NCBI RefSeq assembly: GCF_002813295.1
Contig: NZ_PHUE01000001.1
Coordinates: forward strand, 4,836,001-4,900,000
Source of the DNA: Flavobacterium sp. 5
GTDB taxonomy: Bacteria; Bacteroidota; Bacteroidia; Flavobacteriales; Flavobacteriaceae
Direction of reading: 5' to 3'
DNA: 64,000 nucleotides
Both the position numbers and the translations under genes were made by a program. How positions within the stretch are numbered: position 1 is the first letter of the stretch; every line of letters begins with the position of its first letter. Positions 10,835-20,996 of this stretch are shown here, in pieces. The notes beneath the pieces are model-generated. The model was not told where the DNA came from and ran no database searches. It saw nothing but the letters and a program-made list of their open reading frames with translations.

Positions 10835-11746
10835 ATGAAAACAAAACTATTTTCAATCGTTATGATGTTTACAGCCATTGCATGTTTTGCGCAACAAGAT
10901 GCTCAATATACTCAATATATGTATAACACAGTAAATGTAAATCCAGCATACGCGGGTTCTAGAGGAGCATTAAGCTTTTTTGCATTGCATCGTACACAAT
11001 GGGTAGGCCTTGATGGTGCTCCGATTACAAATACGGTGTCTGTAAATACTCCCTTTAATAATACTAAATTAGGAGCGGGTCTTTCAATTGTAAATGATGA
11101 AATAGGACCATCAACTTCTAATTCTATATCAGCAGATATATCCTATACTATTCCAGTATCTGAATCATTTAAACTCTCTTTTGGGATTAAAGGAACTGCT
11201 AATATCTTTAGTATAGATGTTAATAAATTAAACCCTAGTGATCAAACTGATCCTCAATTTCAAAATATTAGTAGTGAGTTTAATCCTAACATAGGTGCTG
11301 GTCTTTATTTACATTCAGACAAAGCCTATATTGGGTTTTCAATTCCAAATTTCATAGAAGCAGATAAATATAATGACAATGATGTTGCCATTTATAAAGA
11401 GAAAATGAATTATTATTTAATTGGAGGATATGTTTTTGATTTATCTCCCACCATAAAATTCAAACCAGCTTTTATGACTAAACTGGTAGAAGGTTCTCCT
11501 TTACAAGTTGATGTTTCTGCTAATTTTATGTTTATTGATAAATTAACTGTCGGAGTAGCCTACAGATGGAGCGCTGCGATGAGTGCTATGGTTGGATTTC
11601 AAGTTTCTGATGCTTTTTACGTTGGATACTCTTATGATTTTGAAACTACCGAACTAGATAATTATAACTCTGGTTCACATGAGTTGTTCTTACGCTATGA
11701 AATATTCCAAAAAAATAGTAAAATGACAACTCCTAGGTTCTTCTAA
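10835..11746 (+). CDS. PorP/SprF family type IX secretion outer-membrane protein
   Basis: This 303-residue protein has an N-terminal signal peptide ending near CFAQQD. The next segment (DAQYTQYMYNTVNVNPAYAGSRG) contains the QYTQYMYN...NPAYAG signature of the PorP/SprF family. The remainder is rich in alternating beta-strand patterns, as expected for an outer-membrane barrel. In flavobacteria SprF-like proteins are needed to secrete or attach the adjacent SprB-like adhesin, and type-B C-terminal domains pair with PorP/SprF partners. It lies 139 bases downstream of the adhesin on the same strand, so a cognate pair is likely. The partner assignment is inference from gene order. Confidence 0.9.
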   Translation: MKTKLFSIVMMFTAIACFAQQDAQYTQYMYNTVNVNPAYAGSRGALSFFALHRTQWVGLDGAPITNTVSVNTPFNNTKLGAGLSIVNDEIGPSTSNSISADISYTIPVSESFKLSFGIKGTANIFSIDVNKLNPSDQTDPQFQNISSEFNPNIGAGLYLHSDKAYIGFSIPNFIEADKYNDNDVAIYKEKMNYYLIGGYVFDLSPTIKFKPAFMTKLVEGSPLQVDVSANFMFIDKLTVGVAYRWSAAMSAMVGFQVSDAFYVGYSYDFETTELDNYNSGSHELFLRYEIFQKNSKMTTPRFF

Positions 11747-11840
11747 ACACTAAAAACAATTTGTTTTCCTAAAGAAATAAGGAGAATTAACATGGGTTAG
11801 GTATTAAATAAATGACTGTCCATTTTTATAAACAGATATC

Positions 11841-12527
11841 ATGAAAAATAAAATACTCCTTTATGTATTAATAATAGGTTTATCGTCATTCAACTGTTGG
11901 TCACTGCAAAGTCAAATTTCACTTAATGAAAAAAAACTACAAGCGTCAAAAAACAGTTCATCAACAACGAATGCTCAAGGTAAACCTCCTACCAAAAAGA
12001 TAAAATATTATCATGTAGAAGAAACCGTTACATTAAAATTTGGTGGTTACAAAACGGTATATGATGTTATTAATCCAAATATAATAAATACATACGATCT
12101 GGGACCTAATGGTTCAAGAACTATAACTCCTGTTTATGAGGATGAAGTACAAATTCAACATGAAGAGCCCACTATTAAATCAGATACTGTAATGAATATT
12201 AAAAAGCCAGCTTCAATATCAATCTCTGATGCTCCAAAAAAGAAAGATTCGTATGCTTATATTGATGTAATAAAAACCTATGAGAGAGTTGCTGACAAAG
12301 GATATGAATCTGTAGATATGTTAAAAAAAGTTGGAAATTCATATTTTTTTAATGACGAATTTGAAAAAGCTGAAAAATGTTATAGCAAATTATTTAGTAT
12401 TACTACTGATGTAGAACCTGAATATTACTATAGATATTCAATCACTTTGAAATCAATGGGTAACATTCAAAAATCCGATGAATTCTTAAAAAAATTCAAT
12501 CAATTATCTAGTGTTAAACCTAGATAA
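11841..12527 (+). CDS. Secreted TPR-like protein, partial paralogue of the next gene's N-terminus
   Basis: This 228-residue protein has an N-terminal hydrophobic signal (about residues 1-22). A middle region of no recognised family follows (about 30-130), then a TPR-like C-terminus (about 135-225). The C-terminal segment closely matches the first 100 residues of the following OmpA protein, for example SYAYIDVIKTYERVADKGYE against NYAYIDAIKTYERIAQKGYQ. The protein ends where the paralogue continues into PD40 repeats. It may be a stand-alone periplasmic TPR partner or a truncated duplicate. No function is assigned. It lies 51 bases before the OmpA gene and is probably cotranscribed. Confidence 0.75.
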   Translation: MKNKILLYVLIIGLSSFNCWSLQSQISLNEKKLQASKNSSSTTNAQGKPPTKKIKYYHVEETVTLKFGGYKTVYDVINPNIINTYDLGPNGSRTITPVYEDEVQIQHEEPTIKSDTVMNIKKPASISISDAPKKKDSYAYIDVIKTYERVADKGYESVDMLKKVGNSYFFNDEFEKAEKCYSKLFSITTDVEPEYYYRYSITLKSMGNIQKSDEFLKKFNQLSSVKPR

Positions 12528-12578
12528 TAATGCTAAAATGATCCAAAATAAAATTTATAGATTTTAAAAATAAATATT

Positions 12579-14528
12579 ATGAAAAACATTACAGTACTTT
12601 ACCTAACTATACTTAATCTTTTTGCATTATGTTCTTATGCTCAAAAAGGTAAAATAGCGAGTGCAGATAAAAAATACGATAACTATGCCTACATCGATGC
12701 CATAAAAACGTATGAAAGGATAGCTCAAAAAGGCTATCAATCTCCAGATATGTATCAAAAAATTGGTAATGCTTATTTCTTTAACTCTGAGTTAGATGAA
12801 GCCAATAAATGGTATGAAAAATTATTTGCATTAACAACTGATGTAGATCCAGAATATTATTATCGATATGCCTATTGTTTGAAATCTGTTGGACAAAATG
12901 ATAAAGCAAATGAGATGCTTAAAATTTATAATGACAAAACAGGAAACAAAGGTAAAGGAGAATACTATGCCAAGGAAGTCAATTATCTAGATAAAATAAA
13001 AGCAAATTCAGGAAGATATAAAATAAAAGATCCTGGAATCAATACTAAATATTCCGATTATGGAAGTTCATTTTATAATGAGAATAAACTAGTTTTTACC
13101 TCCTCAAGAGACACAGGAAGTTTAGGTCAAAGAAAACACACTTGGACAGATCAATACTTTACCAATTTGTATCAAACTAACTTAGCTGGAGATTCATTAA
13201 CTCCTGAAAAAACAGCAAAATTTTCAAGAAGTGTGAGATCAAAATTTCACGAGGCAAGTGCTATTTTTTCTAAAGATGGCAAAACAATGTATTTTACCAG
13301 AAATAATTATTTGGAAGGAAAAAAAGGGAAAGATGAAAACAAAATTACTTTAATTAAAATATACAAAGCTAGTTTTGAAAAAAATGATTGGGCAAATATA
13401 ACAGAACTGCCTTTCAATAGTAATAGTTATAGCACTGCTCATCCAGCACTAAGTCCTGATGAAAAAACTCTATATTTTGTTTCGAATATGCCTGGAAGCC
13501 TCGGTGAATCTGATATTTTTAAAGTAAGCATCAACGATGATGGATCATACGGTAATCCCGTAAATTTAGGTGATATTATTAACACTCCTGGAAAAGAAAC
13601 ATTCCCTTTTGTAAGCGATGAAAATGAACTTTATTTTTCATCAGACACACATCCAGGACTTGGCGGTTTAGATGTATTTGTTTCCCGAATAAATCCTGAT
13701 GGAACATTTGATGAAGTTCAAAATGTAGGTGCAGATGTAAATGGACCTAAAGATGATTTCGCTTATTTAATCAATACAAAAAACCGAATTGGATTTTTCT
13801 CGTCTAATAGGGATGGTGGAAAAGGATTTGATGACATCTATCAATTTTTAGAAACTAAAAGGCTTACTCCTAAATGTAAACCAGAATTAAATGGAACAAT
13901 TACAGAATTAACTTCAGGTCAAACGCTCTCTAATGCCAAAATAACTCTTTATGATGATCTTCATAAAGCAATAAGCACAACAGAATCTGATGATAAAGGG
14001 TACTATTCCTTTACTGTAGAAAGTCAAAAAACATTTAGCGTAAGAGCCGAAAAAGAAGATTATACTACTACCGAAAAAACTACTACAATAAAAACTGATG
14101 AGTGTAAAACTCAATTAGATTTAGCTTTTGAAAAAGCTTTATGTAAAGTAGCTGTTGGTGATGATTTAGGTAAATGTTTTGGTATAAAATGGATTTACTT
14201 TGACTTAGATAAATCAGATATTAGACCTGAAGCCGCATTAGATTTAGCCAAAATATTAGATGTAATGGGACAATATCCAAACATGAAAATAGATATTCGT
14301 TCTCATACTGATAGTCGAGCTTCATTTAAATATAATCAAGGTCTTTCTGAAAGAAGAGCAAAATCAACCAAAGACTGGTTAATCAAAAATGGTGTTAATC
14401 CAGATAGACTAAGCTTCAAAGGTTACGGTGAAACTCAATTAGTCAACAAATGTTCTGATGGTGTAAAATGTACTGAAGAAGAACATCAACAAAATAGACG
14501 TAGTGAATTCATAATAACAGCTTTATAA
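12579..14528 (+). CDS. TPR-PD40-OmpA family outer-membrane/peptidoglycan-associated protein
   Basis: This 649-residue protein starts with a signal peptide ending near SYAQKGK. It has TPR-like helices (about 25-120), PD40/WD40-type beta-propeller repeats (about 150-420; LSPDEKTLYFVSNMPGSLGE is typical), and a carboxypeptidase-regulatory-like domain (about 435-510). The C-terminal OmpA peptidoglycan-binding domain (about 530-649) contains IRSHTDSRASFKYNQGLSE. Such proteins commonly sit next to SprF/PorP genes in Bacteroidota and probably anchor the secretion or adhesin apparatus to the cell wall. The family call is firm; the link to this adhesin is inferred from the operon. Confidence 0.9.
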   Translation: MKNITVLYLTILNLFALCSYAQKGKIASADKKYDNYAYIDAIKTYERIAQKGYQSPDMYQKIGNAYFFNSELDEANKWYEKLFALTTDVDPEYYYRYAYCLKSVGQNDKANEMLKIYNDKTGNKGKGEYYAKEVNYLDKIKANSGRYKIKDPGINTKYSDYGSSFYNENKLVFTSSRDTGSLGQRKHTWTDQYFTNLYQTNLAGDSLTPEKTAKFSRSVRSKFHEASAIFSKDGKTMYFTRNNYLEGKKGKDENKITLIKIYKASFEKNDWANITELPFNSNSYSTAHPALSPDEKTLYFVSNMPGSLGESDIFKVSINDDGSYGNPVNLGDIINTPGKETFPFVSDENELYFSSDTHPGLGGLDVFVSRINPDGTFDEVQNVGADVNGPKDDFAYLINTKNRIGFFSSNRDGGKGFDDIYQFLETKRLTPKCKPELNGTITELTSGQTLSNAKITLYDDLHKAISTTESDDKGYYSFTVESQKTFSVRAEKEDYTTTEKTTTIKTDECKTQLDLAFEKALCKVAVGDDLGKCFGIKWIYFDLDKSDIRPEAALDLAKILDVMGQYPNMKIDIRSHTDSRASFKYNQGLSERRAKSTKDWLIKNGVNPDRLSFKGYGETQLVNKCSDGVKCTEEEHQQNRRSEFIITAL

Positions 14529-14561
14529 ATTTCCTAACCCTTATAATTTTTCTAATTCTAA

Positions 14562-14597
14562 AAACAAAAAAACTACCATTAGGTAGTTTTTTTGTTT
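14562..14597. terminator. Bidirectional terminator between converging genes
   Basis: A perfect 16-bp inverted repeat (arms 14562-14577 and 14582-14597) with a 4-base ATTA loop has A-rich 5' and T-rich 3' flanks. It sits between the converging OmpA and CAP-protein genes and can end both transcripts. Confidence 0.9.
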
Positions 14598-14619
14598 ATT
14601 TATTAAATATCTAATATGC

Positions 14620-15126
14620 CTAAATTTTTATAAAAATATTAGTATAATATTTTTTACCCGTAGCTGGATTTTCTCTGATTGAAATTCCAAAATGAGTAAA
14701 ATTACCTTCTATATTTTCTCTATGACCATCACTTTTTAACCATGCATCAAAAGCGCCTTGAGCACTATTATAATTATATGCAATATTTTCACTTACATCT
14801 TTTGCTCCTAAAACTTTCATCAAATTTGATGAGCGAGCTTCAAAATCATCATGATTTACAACATTGTTAGCAATCATATATTCATCATGCTCTTCCGATT
14901 TATACGAAATATAATTGATTTTTTCTAAAGTCTTTAATCCAATACTTACTCTGTAATTGTTTATCAAAGTCATCGTTTCTAATTCAACGGCACTATAGTT
15001 ATAATCTAACGCGACAGTTGTAGGATTGGCAATTTCTGTAGCTGGAGGAATATCCTCAGATGAGCAAGAAACCATAAAACACAAAATAGTAACAAAAAAC
15101 GAAAAACGAAGACATTTCAATTCCAT
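14620..15126 (-). CDS. CAP (SCP/PR1) domain lipoprotein, probably surface-exposed
   Basis: This 168-residue protein has a lipoprotein signal peptide with the lipobox FMVSC. After the cysteine comes SSEDI, which resembles the acidic lipoprotein export signal known in Flavobacterium surface lipoproteins. The rest is a CAP domain. Helical segments such as ETMTLINNYRVSIGLKTL and the motif HDDFEARSSN lead to the conserved SENIAYNYNSAQGAFDAWL stretch, GHRENI and the closing beta strand KKYYTNIFIKI. Bacterial CAP proteins are of unclear function. It lies downstream of pdxH on the same strand after a 156-base gap, so it may be transcribed separately. Confidence 0.85.
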   Translation of the reverse strand: MELKCLRFSFFVTILCFMVSCSSEDIPPATEIANPTTVALDYNYSAVELETMTLINNYRVSIGLKTLEKINYISYKSEEHDEYMIANNVVNHDDFEARSSNLMKVLGAKDVSENIAYNYNSAQGAFDAWLKSDGHRENIEGNFTHFGISIRENPATGKKYYTNIFIKI

Positions 15127-15282
15127 AGTATCGGTTAGTTTAAATTTAAAGCAGATTGTGGGGCAAACTCCTTTAACATTAGGACATTAATTCGTTTCCA
15201 AATAAAGTCACAATTCTTTAAAGCACAAAATAAAACCGATGAACTACATACAAATAAATAAACAAAATGTATTTTTCTTATA

Positions 15283-15927
15283 TTAAGGAGCTAAACGAGA
15301 AATTTTCCACGAATAATCATCCTCTAATTTATATCGAATACGATCATGCAAACGATTAGGTCTTCCTTGCCAAAACTCAACTTCTAATGGAGTTACCAAA
15401 AAACCACCCCAATGTTCAGGTCGGAGTATTTCTTTACCTTCAAAATCTTTTTCTAATTGTTTCAAATTCTCTTCAAGATAAGTTCTAGAAGGAACAACCT
15501 CACTTTGATTTGAAACTATTGCTCCTAGTTTACTACCATCTGGTCTGGAATCAAAGTAACCATCAGAATTATTTTCAGAAGTTTTCTGGGCAACACCTTT
15601 TATAATTACCTGACGTTCTAGACTTTCCCAAAAAAAAGAAAGACAAACATTTGGATTATTACCAATAGCTCTCCCCTTTTCAGAATTATAATTAGTATAA
15701 AAAGTAAATCCTTCTTCATTAAATTTTTTCAATAAAACAACTCGTGATTTAGGAAAACCATCCAATCCAATTGTAGAAACTGTCATAGCATTAACTTCAC
15801 CACTTCCTTCAAAATTTTCGACCTCATGAAACCATCTATTGAAAAGATTTATTGGATCTTCTGGGATTGAAGATTCTAATAATTCACTTTTTTCATATGA
15901 TTTTCTATAATTGCTTAAATCACTCAT
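15283..15927 (-). CDS. pdxH: Pyridoxamine 5'-phosphate oxidase
   Basis: This 214-residue FMN enzyme oxidises pyridoxine or pyridoxamine 5'-phosphate to pyridoxal 5'-phosphate in the cytoplasm. Its length and landmarks fit PdxH: DPINLFNRWF near the N-terminus, the FMN-binding SRVVLLKKF and FTFYTNYNSEKG, and the C-terminal signature VEFWQGRPNRLHDRIRY. It follows rnz by 30 bases in a compact minus-strand run. The start is set by the ATG ahead of SDLSNYRKSYEKSEL, the usual N-terminus in flavobacteria. Confidence 0.95.
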   Translation of the reverse strand: MSDLSNYRKSYEKSELLESSIPEDPINLFNRWFHEVENFEGSGEVNAMTVSTIGLDGFPKSRVVLLKKFNEEGFTFYTNYNSEKGRAIGNNPNVCLSFFWESLERQVIIKGVAQKTSENNSDGYFDSRPDGSKLGAIVSNQSEVVPSRTYLEENLKQLEKDFEGKEILRPEHWGGFLVTPLEVEFWQGRPNRLHDRIRYKLEDDYSWKISRLAP

Positions 15928-15957
15928 TTCAATTCGTTTTATTTAAAAATAAATATT

Positions 15958-16863
15958 CTAAAACTCAAAACTTTTACCATCCTCCGCTAATAATACTTCT
16001 TTAAAAATAGTTTCCGCTTCCTTTTTAAAAAAATTAATACTATCATAACGAGTAGAATAATGCCCTAAAATTAATTGCTGTACATTCGCTTTCAAAGCAA
16101 TTCTTGCAGCTTCTTTAGCAGTAGAATGCATTGTTTTTAAAGCCAAATTTTCTTCAGAATCTAAAAATGTAGATTCATGATACAATACAGAAACATTTTC
16201 GATTATTGGAATTATATCTTCATTGTATTTGGTGTCTGAACAAAAAGCATAACTCAAAGGGGGATCAGGATCAAAACTTAATTTACTATTCTCAATAACC
16301 CTACCATCTTCAAGAGTGATGTCTTTTCCATTTTTGATATTCTGATAATAACAGGATTCTATTTCAAAATTTTGAACTGCATTCAAATCTAGCTTGCGCT
16401 CTCCAATTTTTTCCTGAAATAAAAACCCATTGGTATAAACACGATGTTTTAATGGAATTGTCTTTACAACTACTTTATTGTCTTCAAAAACAATTTCACT
16501 TTCCTTAGATTCTAATTCATGAAAAAACAATTGATAATTAGTCCATGAATTAGACAATTTTAATTGCAGATCGATTATTTCTTTTATTCCTTTTGGACCA
16601 TAAATATGCAAATCATTTGTTCTTCCCAAAAGGGCAAAAGTAGATATTAAACCTATTAAGCCAAAAAAATGATCACCATGCAAATGAGAAATAAACACAT
16701 GATTAATCTTAGAAAATTTTAATTTGTTTTTACGCAACTGAACTTGAGTCCCTTCGCCACAATCAATTAAAAAAAGTCTATTCTTAATTTCTAAAACCTG
16801 AGAAGTAGGATTCGTTAAAGTACGCGGAGTAGCGGCATAACAGCCTAGAATGGTGAGTTTCAA
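15958..16863 (-). CDS. rnz: Ribonuclease Z
   Basis: This 301-residue metallo-beta-lactamase-fold endonuclease matures tRNA 3' ends. The zinc motif HLHGDH has H60, H62, D64 and H65. FLIDCGEGTQVQ lies in the first half and the conserved YHESTF and LILGHYSTRY motifs in the second. The length is normal for a bacterial RNase Z. It overlaps neither neighbour, with 60 bases to the upstream STAS-like gene and 30 to pdxH. Confidence 0.95.
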   Translation of the reverse strand: MKLTILGCYAATPRTLTNPTSQVLEIKNRLFLIDCGEGTQVQLRKNKLKFSKINHVFISHLHGDHFFGLIGLISTFALLGRTNDLHIYGPKGIKEIIDLQLKLSNSWTNYQLFFHELESKESEIVFEDNKVVVKTIPLKHRVYTNGFLFQEKIGERKLDLNAVQNFEIESCYYQNIKNGKDITLEDGRVIENSKLSFDPDPPLSYAFCSDTKYNEDIIPIIENVSVLYHESTFLDSEENLALKTMHSTAKEAARIALKANVQQLILGHYSTRYDSINFFKKEAETIFKEVLLAEDGKSFEF

Positions 16864-16923
16864 TTTTTAGTTTATTTTGTTAATCATTAAAGGTTAAATC
16901 ATCAGAAAAACAATTAACCAATC

Positions 16924-17256
16924 TTAAAATCCTAAATCTCTTTCAATTTCATCCATTTCAATTAAATCCTGAGCTTCCAATTGAGTAGGCACAACAATGA
17001 TAGATTGAGGAATTTTATTAAAATCAATATCCTCAACAACCAAGACTAATGATTTTTTTGCTTTTTTATGTTTTTTAGATAAATCTGAAAAAATTTTAAT
17101 AGACTTCACATCAACTGATGTATCATGTGAAATATCTAAAATAAGATTATGTTCTTTAAAGCTGCTGTATTGATTGTTTATCTTTTCCAAAAACTCTACA
17201 ACATCCCCCTCAGTATCTTTAATTATGATGGTATGACCTTTAGTAGTAACTTTCAT
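16924..17256 (-). CDS. Small STAS-like protein next to RNase Z
   Basis: This 110-residue protein has no recognised catalytic motif. The order of predicted elements is a beta strand (GHTIIIKD), a helix (VVEFLEKINNQY), a strand (NLILDIS), a helix (KSIKIFSDLSKKHKKAKK), a strand (SLVLVVE), and a C-terminal PTQLEAQDLIEMDEIERDL. This resembles the anti-sigma-factor-antagonist (STAS) fold. It starts 9 bases after the pyrB stop, so it is translated from the same transcript. A regulatory or protein-interaction role is possible; function is unknown. Confidence 0.7.
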   Translation of the reverse strand: MKVTTKGHTIIIKDTEGDVVEFLEKINNQYSSFKEHNLILDISHDTSVDVKSIKIFSDLSKKHKKAKKSLVLVVEDIDFNKIPQSIIVVPTQLEAQDLIEMDEIERDLGF

Positions 17257-17265
17257 AGTCGATGT

Positions 17266-18192
17266 TTATTGAATTTTTGAAGCCAAAAGATAGATAACTG
17301 CCATTCTAATAGCAACACCATTCTCCACTTGATTTAAAATTACCGATTGTTGAGAGTCGGCTACGTCACTCGTAATTTCAACACCACGATTTATTGGTCC
17401 TGGATGCATAATTACAATTTCTTTATCTAAAGAATCCAATAATGCTTTATCTACTCCATACTGCTGAGCATACTCTCTGGTTGATGGAAAAAAATTAACA
17501 TCCATTCTTTCATTTTGAACCCTTAACATATTGGCTACATCACACCATTCAAGTGCTTTACGTAAATTAGGCTCAACTGTTACTCCAAGTGATTCGATAT
17601 GTCTTGGAATAAGTGTTTTAGGACCACAAACTTTAACTTCGGCACCTTGCATTTGCAAAGCATATATATTAGAAAGTGCAACTCTTGAATGTAATATGTC
17701 TCCAACAATCACTACTTTTTTTCCTGCTACATCTCCTAATTTTTCTCTAATAGAATAACTATCTAACAAAGCTTGAGTTGGATGTTCATGAGCACCATCT
17801 CCTGCATTAACAATACTTGCTTTAACATTTTTAGACAAAAAATATGCTGCTCCCGGATTTGAATGTCGCATTACAACCATGTCAACTTTCATCGAAAGAA
17901 TATTATTTACAGTATCAATTAATGTTTCTCCTTTTTTTACAGAAGACTGTGCTGCTGAAAAACTAATAACATCAGCTGATAGTCTTTTTTGAGCTAATTC
18001 GAATGATAACTTGGTACGGGTACTGTTTTCAAAAAAAATATTAGCAATTGTAATATCGCGTAATGAAGGTACTTTCTTTATAGGTCGATTAATAACTTCC
18101 TTAAAATGATCGGCAGTTTCAAAAATCAGGTTGATATCATTTTCATTAATATATTTAATACCTAATAAATGATTTACACTTAATTCGCTCAT
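17266..18192 (-). CDS. pyrB: Aspartate carbamoyltransferase catalytic subunit
   Basis: This 308-residue enzyme condenses carbamoyl phosphate with aspartate in pyrimidine synthesis. The carbamoyl-phosphate loop FFENSTRTKLSFE has S57-T58-R59-T60. AGDGAHEHPTQALLD, VGDILHSRVA and MHPGPINRGVEI are the usual ATCase motifs. No pyrI regulatory chain is nearby. It follows pyrR by 71 bases on the same strand, as in Gram-positive and flavobacterial pyr clusters. Confidence 0.97.
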   Translation of the reverse strand: MSELSVNHLLGIKYINENDINLIFETADHFKEVINRPIKKVPSLRDITIANIFFENSTRTKLSFELAQKRLSADVISFSAAQSSVKKGETLIDTVNNILSMKVDMVVMRHSNPGAAYFLSKNVKASIVNAGDGAHEHPTQALLDSYSIREKLGDVAGKKVVIVGDILHSRVALSNIYALQMQGAEVKVCGPKTLIPRHIESLGVTVEPNLRKALEWCDVANMLRVQNERMDVNFFPSTREYAQQYGVDKALLDSLDKEIVIMHPGPINRGVEITSDVADSQQSVILNQVENGVAIRMAVIYLLASKIQ

Positions 18193-18263
18193 TATAATTT
18201 ATTTTTTTAGCTTTTTATAATTATTAATAGGGGCAATTTGGGTCTTCTTATTGATGCTAAAAT

Positions 18264-18803
18264 CTAATTGGTTACTAAATAGACACCGTCTTCTCCATCT
18301 TGCTCAACCCAACAAACTTTTACTTTTTCACCATTTATAGCATCTACCTGACGGCCACGGAAATCGGGTTGAATAGGCAAATCTCTACTAAATCGCCTAT
18401 CGATTAATGTCAGTAATTCTATTCCGGAAGGCCTTCCAAAAGATTGAATTGCTGTTAAAGCCGCACGTATACTTCGTCCAGTGTACAGTACATCATCAAT
18501 AAAAATGACTTTTTTATCTTCTACCAAAAAATCAATTTGTGTTTTATTTGCTTCCAAAGGTTTATTAGTTCTGCGGAAATCGTCTCTAAAAAAAGTAATA
18601 TCTAAATATCCTAAAGCAATATTGGGTATCTGATATTCGTTTTCCAATAACTCTTTCAATCGTTCTGCTAAAAATGTCCCTCTGGGTTGGATTCCAATTA
18701 ATACTGTATCTGAAAAGTCAAGATGTTTTTCAATTAATTGACAAGCCAAACGGTTCAAAATAATATTGACTTCCTTTGAATTGAGTAACACTTTTTGATT
18801 CAT
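18264..18803 (-). CDS. pyrR: Bifunctional pyr operon regulator / uracil phosphoribosyltransferase
   Basis: This 179-residue protein has the PyrR/phosphoribosyltransferase fold. The PRPP loop is VIFIDDVLYTGRSIRAAL, the N-terminus contains RLACQLIEKH, and LLTLIDR and LPIQPDFRGRQV match PyrR. In Bacillus, PyrR binds pyr mRNA and regulates attenuation. Here it heads the run pyrR-pyrB-STAS-like-rnz-pdxH. About 90 bases of leader would separate the candidate promoter from the start codon. No clear attenuator was identified, so RNA-binding regulation is only plausible. Confidence 0.93.
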   Translation of the reverse strand: MNQKVLLNSKEVNIILNRLACQLIEKHLDFSDTVLIGIQPRGTFLAERLKELLENEYQIPNIALGYLDITFFRDDFRRTNKPLEANKTQIDFLVEDKKVIFIDDVLYTGRSIRAALTAIQSFGRPSGIELLTLIDRRFSRDLPIQPDFRGRQVDAINGEKVKVCWVEQDGEDGVYLVTN

Positions 18804-18904
18804 ACGTAGTAATTATTTGTTTTTAAAAGATTACGGCAATAGTATCATTTTAAAAATGCCCTATTTGATTATACATTTTTAAAACATCCGTAGGTTTGGT
18901 TAAG

Positions 18905-18912
18905 CAAATATA
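18905..18912 (-). promoter_or_regulatory. Candidate -7 box for the pyrR run
   Basis: On the minus strand the sequence reads TATATTTG, a perfect TAnnTTTG. It is about 100 bases upstream of pyrR. No good -33 TTTG was seen at normal spacing. Confidence 0.45.
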
Positions 18913-19011
18913 CAAATCCGTTTTAGGATTTATTCATTAATAGTCTTTAAAAAATTGAAATGATACAATAATTTTATTTAATTCTATAAATCTCTAACAA
19001 GGTTAACCAAC

Positions 19012-19019
19012 TAATTTTG
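19012..19019 (+). promoter_or_regulatory. Candidate -7 box for the small lipoprotein
   Basis: TAATTTTG matches TAnnTTTG and lies 25 bases before the ATG at 19045. The -33 element is not recognisable. Confidence 0.4.
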
Positions 19020-19044
19020 GTATAAATAAACTAAATCAAATACA

Positions 19045-19218
19045 ATGAAAAATATAATAAACAGAATTTTGGTACTTTGCTTAGTACTATTTTCATTTAC
19101 GAGTTGCGAAGCTATTGGAGACATCTTTAAAGCTGGTATGGGCTTCGGAATTTTTATCGTCATCACTATTATTGCTGTAATTATTTATGTCATTAGCAAG
19201 ATGCTTGGCAAAAAATAA
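19045..19218 (+). CDS. 57-residue lipoprotein with one membrane segment
   Basis: The ORF begins MKNIINRILVLCLVLF and has a lipobox FTSC (C21). A short EAIGDIFKAGMGFG stretch follows, then a strongly hydrophobic segment (about residues 35-50) and a basic tail SKMLGKK. A TAnnTTTG box precedes it and a strong terminator follows directly after the stop, which supports a real gene. From memory, similar short flavobacterial proteins are often labelled phosphatidate cytidylyltransferase in databases. At 57 residues it cannot be that enzyme, and no function is assigned. Confidence 0.75.
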   Translation: MKNIINRILVLCLVLFSFTSCEAIGDIFKAGMGFGIFIVITIIAVIIYVISKMLGKK

Positions 19219-19223
19219 ACATA

Positions 19224-19257
19224 AAAAAATCCCGCTATTTTCATAACGGGATTTTTT
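19224..19257. terminator. Terminator between small lipoprotein and ABC-F gene
   Basis: An 11-bp inverted repeat (AAAAAATCCCG / CGGGATTTTTT, arms 19224-19234 and 19247-19257) ends in a T-run on each strand, so it can serve both converging genes. Confidence 0.88.
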
Positions 19258-19266
19258 ATATTTCAA

Positions 19267-20943
<1,677 letters not shown>

Positions 20944-20953
20944 TCAAAAAAAA

Positions 20954-20975
20954 AACCTGATAAAATTATCAGGTT
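20954..20975 (-). terminator. Terminator of the small GH18 chitinase gene
   Basis: On the minus strand the hairpin AACCTGATA / TATCAGGTT is followed by a run of at least eight T. It sits between the chitinase stop (20997) and the ABC-F start. Confidence 0.88.
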
Positions 20976-20996
20976 CAAAATATTTCAAAAAAGTAT

